A DNA stretch of 64,000 nt from Scleroderma bovista (taxonomy: Eukaryota; Basidiomycota; Agaricomycetes; Boletales; Sclerodermataceae), in NCBI GenBank assembly GCA_037178675.1, contig JAYMGJ010000431.1, positions 62,001 through 126,000 of the forward strand, read 5' to 3'. The position numbers and the translations under genes were made by a program. This document shows, piece after piece, positions 11,902 to 22,103 of this stretch. The notes under the pieces were generated by a model. It was not told the origin of the DNA. It ran no database searches and worked only from the letters and a program-made list of their open reading frames with translations. Position 1 is the first letter of the stretch. Each line of letters starts with the position of its first letter.

Positions 11902-13503
11902 ATGATCTGGCTATTCGGACGACATCACTGTTCTCCAGGTTTGTCTGGCCACGGTGTATGGTATCGCGCCCATTTCCGACTATGCACACCACAGGCATCT
12001 GCAAAATTTATCTCCACATCCACACGACCATTCACTTTTCACATAGGCGCTAGCTGGGCAGCGAAACCACCTGATCCAAAGGTAACTCGGTTCCATACAC
12101 CATTTCCTGCAAACTCGCACATCGGAAAATGGAGAGATGGGATGCTTACTCTCCGCCAAAATAACATAAGTAAGACTTCAGGAGAAGATTTCTTCTACGT
12201 TACCGACGTAAGCTGTGCTTGCCTTTACTTGTGCTGAAGTACTCAATATCAGTGGTGTCTCTAAAGATGCGCAGTGGCTCGGTGGGTGAATACGTTGGCC
12301 TTCTTCCTTCCGTGTCTCACAACCGTCTTTGACACAGGGTGTTGCCCTCGGAGTTGCTGACGGAGTCGGTGGTTGGGTAGACTCGGGAATTGATCCGTCC
12401 CTTTTCTCTCAGTCTCTAATGTACTATGCGTGTCGTTATTCTCGTGATTCATGGGCGGGGGAACCAGAGACAGACCCAACGCAAGATCAGGGCGATCTCA
12501 GTCAGGTGGAGGGGCGCGAGCTGACGCCATGTCAATGTTTGGATCTCGCGTATCAGAGCGTACTACGAGACGGACAAGTCAAAGCTGGTATGTGTCCATA
12601 AAGTACCTTCCTTCTTTTATTGTTTCAACTCCTGGGTCACTGGCAGGCTCCAGTACTGCATGTCTGATCAACCTGAATTCTGCATCAGGTGTTTTACGTG
12701 CCACTAAGTGAGCCCAGAAACCCAATCACATTACCATGCCTTACACAATCTCTCACACTATCCCGATAGTCTAGGTGACAGTGGTTTTATGATTATCCGC
12801 TCGTCAATGGTAATCCACAAACAGCCAGCGCAAACGCATTTCTTCAACTGTCCCTTGTAAGTACAGGGATGGTGGTCATTATTATCGTCTTCCCTCTGAC
12901 ATTTACACAAAGACAACTCACAAAGTTACCTTCATCGAGCAGTAGTGATACACACGACAGCCTTGATTCTCCCAGTTCGGCTGCTTCCTACGAGACAAGA
13001 CTCCGAGATGGTGATATTGTTGTTGCATATGTAGGTCCATTACTGCGTCTAGAGGTGATATCTAACACTGGTCGAAGACCGACGGGCTGTCGGACAATGT
13101 ATTTCCAAATGAGATAGCCAAGATCTGTTTACTTGCTGGTCGGTCGGGCGGTCTAGAAGACGATCAAGTACAATCTATGACAGAGGCCATCGTTCGATAC
13201 GCACTCAGTTGCATGGGAGACAGAAAGAGGATGTCCCCTTTCTCACGTAGGTTGCTTCCCTTTTCCTGACACCGTAACCCTCATCGACTTTGATCAGAGG
13301 CGGCTAAACGAGAAGGCATGATCTATCGTGGCGGGGTAAGTGACCTCATTTTCTTTTGCAGACAGTTCTGAATAGCAACGCTCTGCGGCCAATAGAAAGT
13401 TGACGAGTAAGGAGATTTTACTGCCCTTGGAGTGTCTATATCGAACTGATTTGGGTCTTATAGTGTCACGGTAGTCATGGCGTTGGTTCGTGAAACACCT
13501 TAG
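11902..13503 (+). CDS. PTC7: Mitochondrial PP2C protein phosphatase PTC7
   Basis: Type 2C Ser/Thr phosphatase; in yeast Ptc7 acts in mitochondria (coenzyme Q biosynthesis). Exons: 11902-12207, 12267-12281, 12338-12587, 12647-12707, 12770-12856, 12913-13030, 13078-13246, 13298-13335, 13396-13406, 13466-13503 (approximate acceptor for the last). The N-terminus looks like a presequence. Motifs in order: GEDFFYVTD, GVALGVADGVGGW, DPSLFSQSLMYYA, STACLINL, LGDSGFMIIRS, QLTKLP, the metal-binding TDGLSDNVFPNE, and finally GGK-VDDVTVVMALVRE, which is rebuilt across two introns. Exon 2 is only 15 nt and exon 9 only 11 nt, but both restore conserved residues. A degraded second copy of several exons lies near 46.7-47.7 kb. 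Identification is firm. Confidence 0.92.
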
Positions 13504-13769
13504 CATCAGTTCGGTCGACCTTCGACAATTTCTGTGTACTGCGTTGGGCACACCATTGTACCAGTACGGCGTAGTCTCTTGGCCATATGGCTCGTTGATT
13601 AATGGACCTTTACTGGTATTATAACACCAAGGACATTGATCGTACTTACATACAGTAGCTTTGGCATACGTAGAAGGTCCTGGATGGATGTTAACTGATC
13701 GACGACCTCTAGCGTCATGCCAATTACCGGAGACCTAGGCACATTGCTATGGATTCGCCCACAACATAG

Positions 13770-13777
13770 CAACAATT
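13770..13777. repeat. Target site duplication, left copy (CAACAATT)
   Basis: Identical to 14091-14098, flanking the MITE on the other side. The perfect 8-bp match indicates a transposase-made insertion and suggests that it is not very old. Confidence 0.85.
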
Positions 13778-14090
13778 TAGTGTTGCCGCCGAACCGGACT
13801 AAATTCGAAGTGAGTTCGAATCCGGTTCGAAAGTGATGGAGTTCGGTGGAGTTCGGTAAAACTAACCACAACGAGTTGACATACAAACTAAAACGAATTG
13901 GGTTACTAGTACTACAATATTGCTAATCAGGTCAGCATTTGCATAGAATCCTTACGCGAAACCGTCTAAGCTGTGATTGGTTGAGCTCGACAGCCGACTT
14001 CGTTTGTCCTCAGTTCGTTCGAGTTCGGAAAAACGAAGTCAAACGAACTTTTGAGTCCGGTCGGGTTTGGTCCGGTTCGCGGCAACACTA
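13778..14090. mobile_element. hAT-type MITE, 313 bp, nonautonomous
   Basis: The ends are inverted: TAGTGTTGCCGCCGAACCGG at 13778 matches the reverse complement of the sequence ending at 14090 (TAGTGTTGCCGCGAACCGGAC). The element is flanked by an exact 8-bp direct repeat, CAACAATT, at 13770-13777 and 14091-14098. An 8-bp target duplication and a TAGTG-type inverted end are features of hAT transposons. Many GTTCG/CCGAAC subterminal motifs lie inside. It encodes no transposase, so mobility would need enzyme from another element. The insertion sits between the convergent 3' ends of PTC7 and FKS1. Confidence 0.85.
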
Positions 14091-14346
14091 CAACAATTCC
14101 ATGTTGAATCGGCTCAATTATCCTCTACTATGATACACCAAAAAAAACTATCGTTCGTAATCGGGGATCTACAATGGTGAATGGTGACTAAGACAGCTAT
14201 CCGAGCTAATAAAATAATGTCCGGGTTGCTATTGGCAAAACCCAAGGTAGAGTACGGTGAAGGGTGCAACGAGCCGCCATTAGATGTTCTGGCATACCGT
14301 GCAGTGAAGTACGATGCGCTGCCGGTACATGGAAGCTACGAGAATG

Positions 14347-17300
14347 TCAACATGGCGTTATGTGTTCAGGAAAGGACGTACGCAGAATGATTAGCGCTGC
14401 CAGGCCGGCCACCACGATGATGTATAGCAAACTGTATTTGATGATCTGCAAAACGTCGGCCTTAACAATGTATCTGTGATTTCCGATGATTGAGACCTAC
14501 GATCCATCGGCGTTGCCGCTTTTGCTTGGTAGAGTACAAAGGCGCCCTGATTTGTTTCGAGGGTCTCAACCAGACTGGTGAAAATGAGAAGTATTTAGAC
14601 AGGAGATGACACGTCACTCACAAAGCATCGTCGAATGAAGCTTGTCAACGAATGGAATGAATAAGGGGACTGTCAATATTATTAACAGGACATGTGCAAG
14701 TAAGAAGTCCGAGCTCCACAGAGACATCTCCACGATCTTCACGATGAACTCTCGAGCAGGTTGGGACATGGCAGAATTACCAAGCCCGCGGCCGTACCAC
14801 TTGCCCGACCACCATGCACGGTTAGTCTCATCATGCTTGAACTCTCGGGAAAGGAAGACAGAAATCAAGATTTTCATAATGGCACGTTGGATGGCGACGA
14901 TGGCAATAACACCGAGAACAGCATGCGAAGCGTCCCAAAGTTCCAGGAACCACTAAAGGAAGACGTTAGTTTTTTGTGCACATCAAGAGCAGTAGGTCCT
15001 TACGAAAAACTCGAAAAACGCAATGATACCAAATAAGGCGAGGAAGTGGGCCAACGCAGCTACGACAGAAGCAAATTTCGTCCATTTCTCGCACAATGGT
15101 CCCAAAAATAGTGAAACAAAGAAGAGGGTAAGCAGGACAGTTGCATTCCAGACCATAGGTCCAATGGCAATGACACCAATTCGGATGAGCGCGCTGGGGT
15201 TCTGCTTCACATTTGCGCTTGGGAAGGACTTCACGAACATGTATGCGATGACAAAGACAGCTGCCAAGCACAGTGGCCAGATGATTTCGGAGAGTATCAC
15301 AGCGCTCCAAGGTGCCCGCGGGAGGTCACCGGATAACTTTTCAGACGGATGGCCGAGCTTCTTTTTCTTGTAGCCAGTGATCATCGTCCTTGAAAGCCGA
15401 CAATAGCCGTACCAACTGCTGGCCTTCGTTCTCGAGTTCCCACGCGACATCCATCGCAAGAACTCGCGATAATCGATAACGAAGTCGGAGAAGGAGAACT
15501 GGTGAGGGTTAAAGACGAATGGCGCGATACACAGTGACATCACAGAGAACCAGAAATATATGAGGTGGGGCATCCAAATTGCCAATGAGGCGTAGAGGAG
15601 CAGCAAGAGATTCCTCATCCCCATGTAAATGCTAGGTCCAGCAAACCGCGAGTACAGGATACTGAACGAGAGTCGAGTTGTAGCAAAGCCACGGCCCGTA
15701 GCGATGTACCGGGCGCCACCAAAGGTCAGATTACTAAGAATGGACTGTGAATAAATCTGAGTGGAGAACACCTCGAAAATCGGGGACAGAGAGAGGAAGT
15801 GTTTTCCAAGCCTGAGCAGCGCTTTGCCAGTTCCACGTTCCACAAGCTCTGTGATTTATGTCAATATAACAAAAGCCCATCACCAATGATTAAATCACAC
15901 CTTGAAGGAATAGCGGTAGGAATGCAATGAAGAACACCATGAAGATCGAAACAATGCAGCGCTTGATCCAATCGAATACAGGAATGAGATTGTAACACCC
16001 AGTTCCTTGTTGGCCGCCTAGCACATTTCCTTGAGAATCTACCTGACATATCGCCAATTGCTTGTTCAGAGTCCCAATAAAGAGCACTAGAATGTGTGAG
16101 TGAAGATGCAGAGAAATACGATAAAACTTACGTGTTACCATAAACACCTGGATCGAGTAAATGACGAGAATATTATTGATGTGGAATCCAGGGTGACCGT
16201 AATAAAATGTCAGGAAGCGGTCGATCGGAAGTTGAGTACCCAGGTAATAGTACTCCCTGCTGAGCATTTGTTCACCCATACCAGTGCCGATTTTCGTTTG
16301 GAAGTTGAGAATTGTGCCGAAACCAAGATCGCGGCCTTTGCCACACTGGTAATACTCGGAGTGCTTGATACGACCACCCCGACCGAAAGCATTCATGCCA
16401 GCGAAGATATCCTCGTTCAGATGAAGTCCTTTCTGTGCTTTGGAAACGCCACCTCGTGTTGTCATGAAGACTGCATTGAGGAAATCGGGATGTCCATAGT
16501 GCAGTTTACCACCAATCCAGGCAAGGGCGCGGGCAGTCATAGTGCCGAAAGTTTGTTCCTTCCCAGCTGCGATGTCTCCTAGCACACCGATGTTCTCGGA
16601 GAAGATGTACTCGCGTGTTCCAACAATTGCAACAGGAGCCTTCTTGAATTCTTTGTGACCCCACTGTGCATAAGGGCTCTGAGCAGAGACCGAGTACTCT
16701 TCAAACTCGCCTAAGATGTTGCGGATCTTCAAACACTCCTCCAGGTAGTTATCCTGGTTGGCATCGATGAGCTGAAGATACTCCCCACGGTAGAAGACGA
16801 TGGCGTGGTTCTGGTTATCTGACTTGCCGTCACCGAGAATAGGGTTTCCAGGCAGTTCGATGCGGAACTTGGGTCGCCGTTTCCCGGTGGTCTCATCCAA
16901 TTCAGAGTGACCATCAATGAGCACCGAAAACAGTCGCGGATCGCTACCCTTCGGCCCCGCTTCTTCGTCAAGGTAAGCAATTTGCAAGTCCGGGTATGCA
17001 CGTAACAGAAATTCCGCGTTCTCATGCTCCTCCTTGTTGAACTTGGCATAGCGCTGCATCGAAATGGTGAACTTGAACTTCCGCCTGGACATCCTCTCCA
17101 ACTCCCGCTCAAGTTTCTCTGTGTTGCCCCCAAACAGCGAGACAATGTCCGGGTTTTCGACTCGGTACAAAAGCTTTATGGCTTTGGCGTAGTTCATCAT
17201 GCCCGAGACGGTACGGTAAAGGGTCTGAGCACGAAGCGAGGCCCAAATACGAGTGCGGAGGGTATACTCGGGAGAAGAAGTCTTGAAACCGATGCAGTAG

Positions 17301-19979
17301 AATGGTAAGTCATCTGTCTTGCTGTTCTTTTCATTCACTGTGGAAGTCCCGTCCATAGCATCTGACTCCTCCGCAAGGATCTTGGTGTCCTTGACAAAAT
17401 TGTCCCACTCGACCGGATGCAACTGCTTCAGATACTCAAGCAGTGTCACTCGCGTATTCTGATCTTCTTCCCGGATGATTTCGCGGAGACTAAGCAAGAT
17501 CTTTTCCGAGTAGTGGGGAACAAGGACAGTGAAGGTGGGCATGGCATCGACTGGGAGAGGTTCTGGCAGCGCTGTAGTCAAGGAAGACGCGAAGAACGAG
17601 ATTCGGCGCTCAGCTTCGCCATCTGCAGGGAAGAAGACACCTTTGTATGTTGTGCTACCCTGGTTGGTGAAGAAAGGTGGTGCACGTAACACGCGCTTGC
17701 CATCTGGACCATCGACTTGATGGTATAAGAGCCGCTGAACATGTTCGATGGACAGCAGGTGCTCGCGATACATAGAGATGATGATCGCATTCCATATTTG
17801 GGAAACCAGGACCTTCGGCTTGTACTTCACCTCCATTTCTGCAGTGGCAAGAAGTTTGGCATAAATGCGTTTCGGCATCCGCGTGTAAACATCTTTCCAA
17901 GGCGTCCAGATGGACAGGCCAAGGCCAAAAGAGCGCCCGACCGAGAAGATGACGACCCAAATGATGTACCATAGGTATGTGTCCAAGAAGAAGAGGATCA
18001 GATCCATGACATACATGATCGCCAGAGTGAATGGGACTTGATTTGAGCAGAGTGTATTGCCGAAAAACCTGTCGTTGCAATTTTGTACCGTGGTATGCGC
18101 CATGACGGCAATGGGGGAACTGAACGAGCTGGTGAGGAAGAAATAGGACTCGGTGAGCTTACATCCAAAGACAAGTACCCATAACATGATGCTGGCTGTA
18201 CGCGCGGAGCGAGGCAGTTCGGGATAAGAGGCGGTAAAAGTCTGTGAGGCCATGTATTTACGTGACTTGCCCGCAACACGATCGCCGAACATTCGACCCG
18301 AAGGGAACAAGCTGAATGCAATGGTTGCGACAACAGATATAAAGAATTGCACGATGCCGACGATAAGAGGAATCTGTGAGTTTTTCGATTTATTCGCCAC
18401 GAAGGCGATATAAACCGTGGGGCCTCCGGTCAGAGCCAGGATGACGAGAAGGAATATCAATCGTGTCGTCAAGTGAGAAGCGTTATTCCATGTAGTCGGG
18501 ATATACATAAACTCCGCAAGAGTGGCAAAGATCATGATGAGGGTAGAGACTGCACCACCCAAAGCTGTTGCAGTCCAAGTCATAGGGGCGGTGGGAAACT
18601 GCATATTGTGCGGCGTATAGACCTTGGGCGAATTGTATGCGGTATAAAACCAGTATGTGGCGATATGTAAGATCCAGACACGGTTGAAATTAACAAGGAG
18701 ATGTGCGATGGAACGTTTCTCATAATAAGTCTTGAAAAAGACTCTGTTCCAGTCAACACGACGTAGACTAAGGTAGCGTTTAGCAGGAGAAAGATCAACC
18801 AGTCGACTCTGAGAACCAAAAGTGAGAGGTGTAGAGCATGGAATGCGGGTGTACTTACGTTGTTGTCGAGCACGATACGGGCGAGGCCCTCCGGATACCA
18901 GAAGAGCTGGTTGATATCATCGTAGCCGATGATTTGGTCGTGATCTTTCTCCCGGCGCACGAACTTGCCATCTGCAACCTCATATCCTTGGTCTCGCATG
19001 AACCTATAGAGCGGTTTGATGATGGTCCGGAGATACAAGCCTTCTTCCACGGGTTCCACACTATTCTGGCATTCGGAGCTGCGGTAATAGTCGTCGGCGC
19101 ACTTGAAAATGAAGCACAGGCACTCTGGGACAAAGCGGACGTTACCCGCCTCGCCCCAGCAGAGAAGGTAAAGGGCGATTTGACGAAGACGATCGTACTG
19201 ACTCATGTTGTTCATGGCGTTTCTCCAGCGATTTAAAGCGCCGTCGAGATGTTTTGAGCCTGCCGTCTTTACTGTGCCGCCTCTGACACTTTTCAAGCGC
19301 TGCAAACCGGGATTTTGGGACTGTCCAACGGCGTCATCGAGATTGAGTTGCGCAGCAAAATACCATTTGCGGTAATTGGCGTGCTGACCACCAATGTAGT
19401 CGGCATGGAGAGTTAAGAGTGCCTGGTTCGGACTCATACGGGACGCGCGAGAGTCAAGAGCAGCCATTAAGAAATCAAACTAGGGGAGTATGAGCGAGGA
19501 AATGGGACGTGTAGAAAGGACGGACCATGTTCCTCATAGAGTCGCGTTGGAAACCGAATTTGTTTGTGAGGTCAAGGAAGATGTCTTCGATCTCCTCCAT
19601 GGATATAGGGATTTGACGATCTGGGGACCAAGCAGGGTATGGGTAGGATGCTTGACCCGTGTCTGCAAAGGGAGAGCCGTATGGCTGGCTGGCCTGAGAG
19701 TTGATAGAGGGCGCATAGGAAGGGCCTCCGTGGCCAGCATCAGAGGCGGATTCGCGACCTGGGGGGAAGTGTAAGGGATGGAGCGTTGCGTGTCAAATGA
19801 CACGCACCTCCGTAATGGGTGTGGTCAGAATAAGGTAGGTTACCTGCTAGCCTGGTGGTGCTAGTGTAGGGGGAAGCAGACGGTGAGTCGTCGTAGTCCT
19901 GTCGAATGGGGTGGGGGTATGGCATTTGCTGTCCGTAAGGATTGGGGAAGGGACCTTGGCCCGCTGGGTTACGAGCCAT
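14347..19979 (-). CDS. FKS1: 1,3-beta-glucan synthase catalytic subunit (FKS1, GT48)
   Basis: Plasma-membrane enzyme that polymerises UDP-glucose into the cell-wall 1,3-beta-glucan; target of echinocandins. The start at 19979 opens a polar N-terminus ([13 protein letters not shown]). It leads into [19 protein letters not shown] and [20 protein letters not shown], the conserved Fks N-domain. A 904-codon exon (15890-18604) holds the first membrane block and the cytosolic GT48 core, with [83 protein letters not shown] and GHPGFHINN. The C-terminal exons are multi-pass membrane segments, ending with an [16 protein letters not shown] helix and a stop at 14347. The hot-spot 1 segment reads [11 protein letters not shown] near 18130, unlike the usual pattern. 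The expected size of about 1,750 residues is met. Confidence 0.95.
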
Positions 19980-20162
19980 TTCAGGAGGGTATTAAAGGAG
20001 CGACGGGAGAGAAGTCAGTGCCACGAAGAGAGAGAGAGAGAAAGAGAGAAAGAAAGAGAGAGCGCGAGCTGGGGCCAACGAAGAGACAGAGGCAAAGAGG
20101 GTGGGCAGTCGTGGGAAATATCCACTCCACAATCCTTGTCGCCATCGCCGCCGTCGTCGGCG
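19980..20162. promoter_or_regulatory. Short divergent promoter of FKS1 and the LRR gene
   Basis: Only about 183 bp separate the FKS1 start (minus) from the LRR gene start (plus). The space includes a 40-bp purine tract. Both promoters must share this segment or extend into the neighbouring genes. Confidence 0.55.
20028..20068. repeat. GA-rich purine tract
   Basis: Imperfect GA/GAAA simple repeat of about 40 bp within the FKS1/LRR divergent promoter. Such tracts often exclude nucleosomes; that role is inferred here. Confidence 0.8.
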
Positions 20163-21962
20163 ATGAGACAGCCCATCGTGCTTTGGAGCACACAGCAACA
20201 CTCGGACACCGTCATCGACGACGCGGGCATATCCATCAAGAAGTCGCTGCTCGGCCCCCCACTCAGCCAGCCCACATACTATCATACACCGTCGTGCACC
20301 CCGCCAGTGCCTCCTCTTGCCTTCTTCTGCGTAATGGCTCTCGCCCCGTACACAGAACAACTCCACGCGATCGGGCCCCTGCGCGTGGCTTACAAGGCCG
20401 ATGCACTCAGCGGCCTGTGTCTCTCCGACCCTACAATATGGGCAACGATAGCCCAGGTCATGCATCCCGTGCCAGATCATCTTCGCCACTTGCAAGGCCT
20501 CCCCCTCGCCGACGTGTCCCTCCCGCTGCTTCAGCAAATTCCAAGCTCTTGCCATTTCGCTTTATTAACCCTCCTCGCTCTCCCCAACTGCAAACACGTC
20601 TCCGACGACACGATCAGCGAGTTGCGCAGGATCAACACCCTAACTGCACTTGACCTCCGTGCCACGCGCGTCAGCACCTACGGGTTAACCGTCCTGTGTC
20701 GTGGACTGTCTGTGTCGCAAGATGACGCCGGCGCAAACAAACGAACTGGGCTGTGGGGCCTTCGAATCCTCAGCTTGCATTCCTGCACAAACGTGACTGA
20801 CGAGGCATTACCTACCCTCAAAGCATTTCCATTATTGTCGGTTCTAGGTGTGTGGCGTATCAGATCACCGGCCGTGCAGTATCATTGAGTGCTACCCATA
20901 GACTTGCGTTCCACAAGCTGCACTCGTGCTGCAGTTTCGAAACATCTCGGCCCCCTTTCCTTCCTCCCATCGCATAAGAAACGCCTTTTTCATCCGACCC
21001 CTCTTTCCATTTCCCTCGACACGCTGGAAACGATCGCCGCAGCATCAACACCAACAGTCGCCCTATATTCTGCTCCACTGCAATCCACGTTTCGAATACA
21101 CATCGACAAGCTATTCCATCACTCACGAGATACCTGCGCAGGCGCACCTCCACGAAGATATCCGCATATATCCAATTCTACCTCCTACTCCGTCACAGAT
21201 TCCCCGAGTACAGTGGCGAGTCACTCGTCTGAAATGCACATGTCCACGCTTTCTGTGATGTCATCTTTATCGCGCTCCACGAAACAGTCCTCGATCTCCT
21301 CGCCCTTTTATCGAGACGTTACGTTCACACGCCTTCGTTTGGCGCGGCATGATCTGTCGTCCGATGAGAATCCAGATTCATTGGCGGTAGTTAGGCCACC
21401 TCCATCATGGAATGTCCTTGAGCGCGAGAAACTCTACACGGCGAACACAAGCATTCCTAAGCAACGACCAGTCTTTGGAAGCCCCAAGGACCTCCCTCAG
21501 TTTGCCCACCGGCGTTTCAGCAAGCGTACTTCGGGTGCAGTCAGTGACATGGTGAACATGCTCGCGAATAAACGCCAAAAATGCGAAATCACATCGGCTC
21601 CCCCGAGCGTTGTTTCAGGTATGTCGCTCACCTCGCGAAACCCCTTCTCGAAGCGAGTGGTCTCTGTGTTCTCCAAGACCGAGCCTGCCTCGAATGATAC
21701 CTCATCCCACAAACCCGACCTCATTGGATCCTCTGGTGGCGCAGTGGACGACTTGCCTAACAAGGCTCGGAGGATAAGAGCCTCGAAACCTGAGCCTGAT
21801 GGCAGGCCTCTCAAACCGATCACATCCCTTAAGGCTCCTGTCCTTCCAAAGGAGTACCTGCCATACCCGACACCAGTGACACCACAGGTCAAGAAACCAA
21901 AGGCGAGTCTGAAGCAGGCGAGGCTATCATTTCCACCTGCTTGTCCTGTACCGAAGTTGTGA
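20163..21962 (+). CDS. Leucine-rich-repeat (AMN1-like) protein with disordered tail
   Basis: I choose the ATG at 20163; the frame is also open upstream, but that would overlap FKS1. The middle of the first exon has LRR-type units of the cysteine-containing kind: LALPNCKHVSDDTISELRRI, LTALDLRATRVSTYGL, LRILSLHSCTNVTDEALPTL. One intron (20850-20906) joins LSVL to DLRSTSC. The second half is Ser/Thr/Pro- and Lys-rich and looks unstructured, with basic patches and a C-terminal KKPKASLKQARLSFPP motif. That motif has the Q-x-x-L/R-x-x-F look of a PCNA-interacting peptide (weak resemblance). No function can be assigned; a role as an adaptor in ubiquitin or cell-cycle complexes would fit AMN1-type repeats but is inference. 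Confidence 0.7.
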
Positions 21963-22103
21963 ATACTGTTGGAAAAACTAGTTTTATGTATTTCTTGTAT
22001 CTCTAAATCGGTTTTATTGATGTGTCACATGACTCGGGTTTCGATATCTGCTACTTGAACTTCAATCAACACCACTCTATCAGCTGAGTGGCTCTTGCAA
22101 AGC

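Noticed and set aside
13800..13830. tRNA-like T-loop motif GTTCGAATCC
   Set aside because: It lies inside the hAT MITE among many GTTCG repeats; no acceptor stem, D-loop or anticodon arm fits around it.
15023..17689. Several + strand frames of 90-160 codons opposite FKS1
   Set aside because: They are antisense shadows of the long conserved FKS1 exons, with no domain features.
19883..20653. Long + strand frame overlapping the FKS1 start
   Set aside because: It is out of frame with the LRR gene and consists of K/R/E runs from the GA tract and R/P-rich shadow translation.
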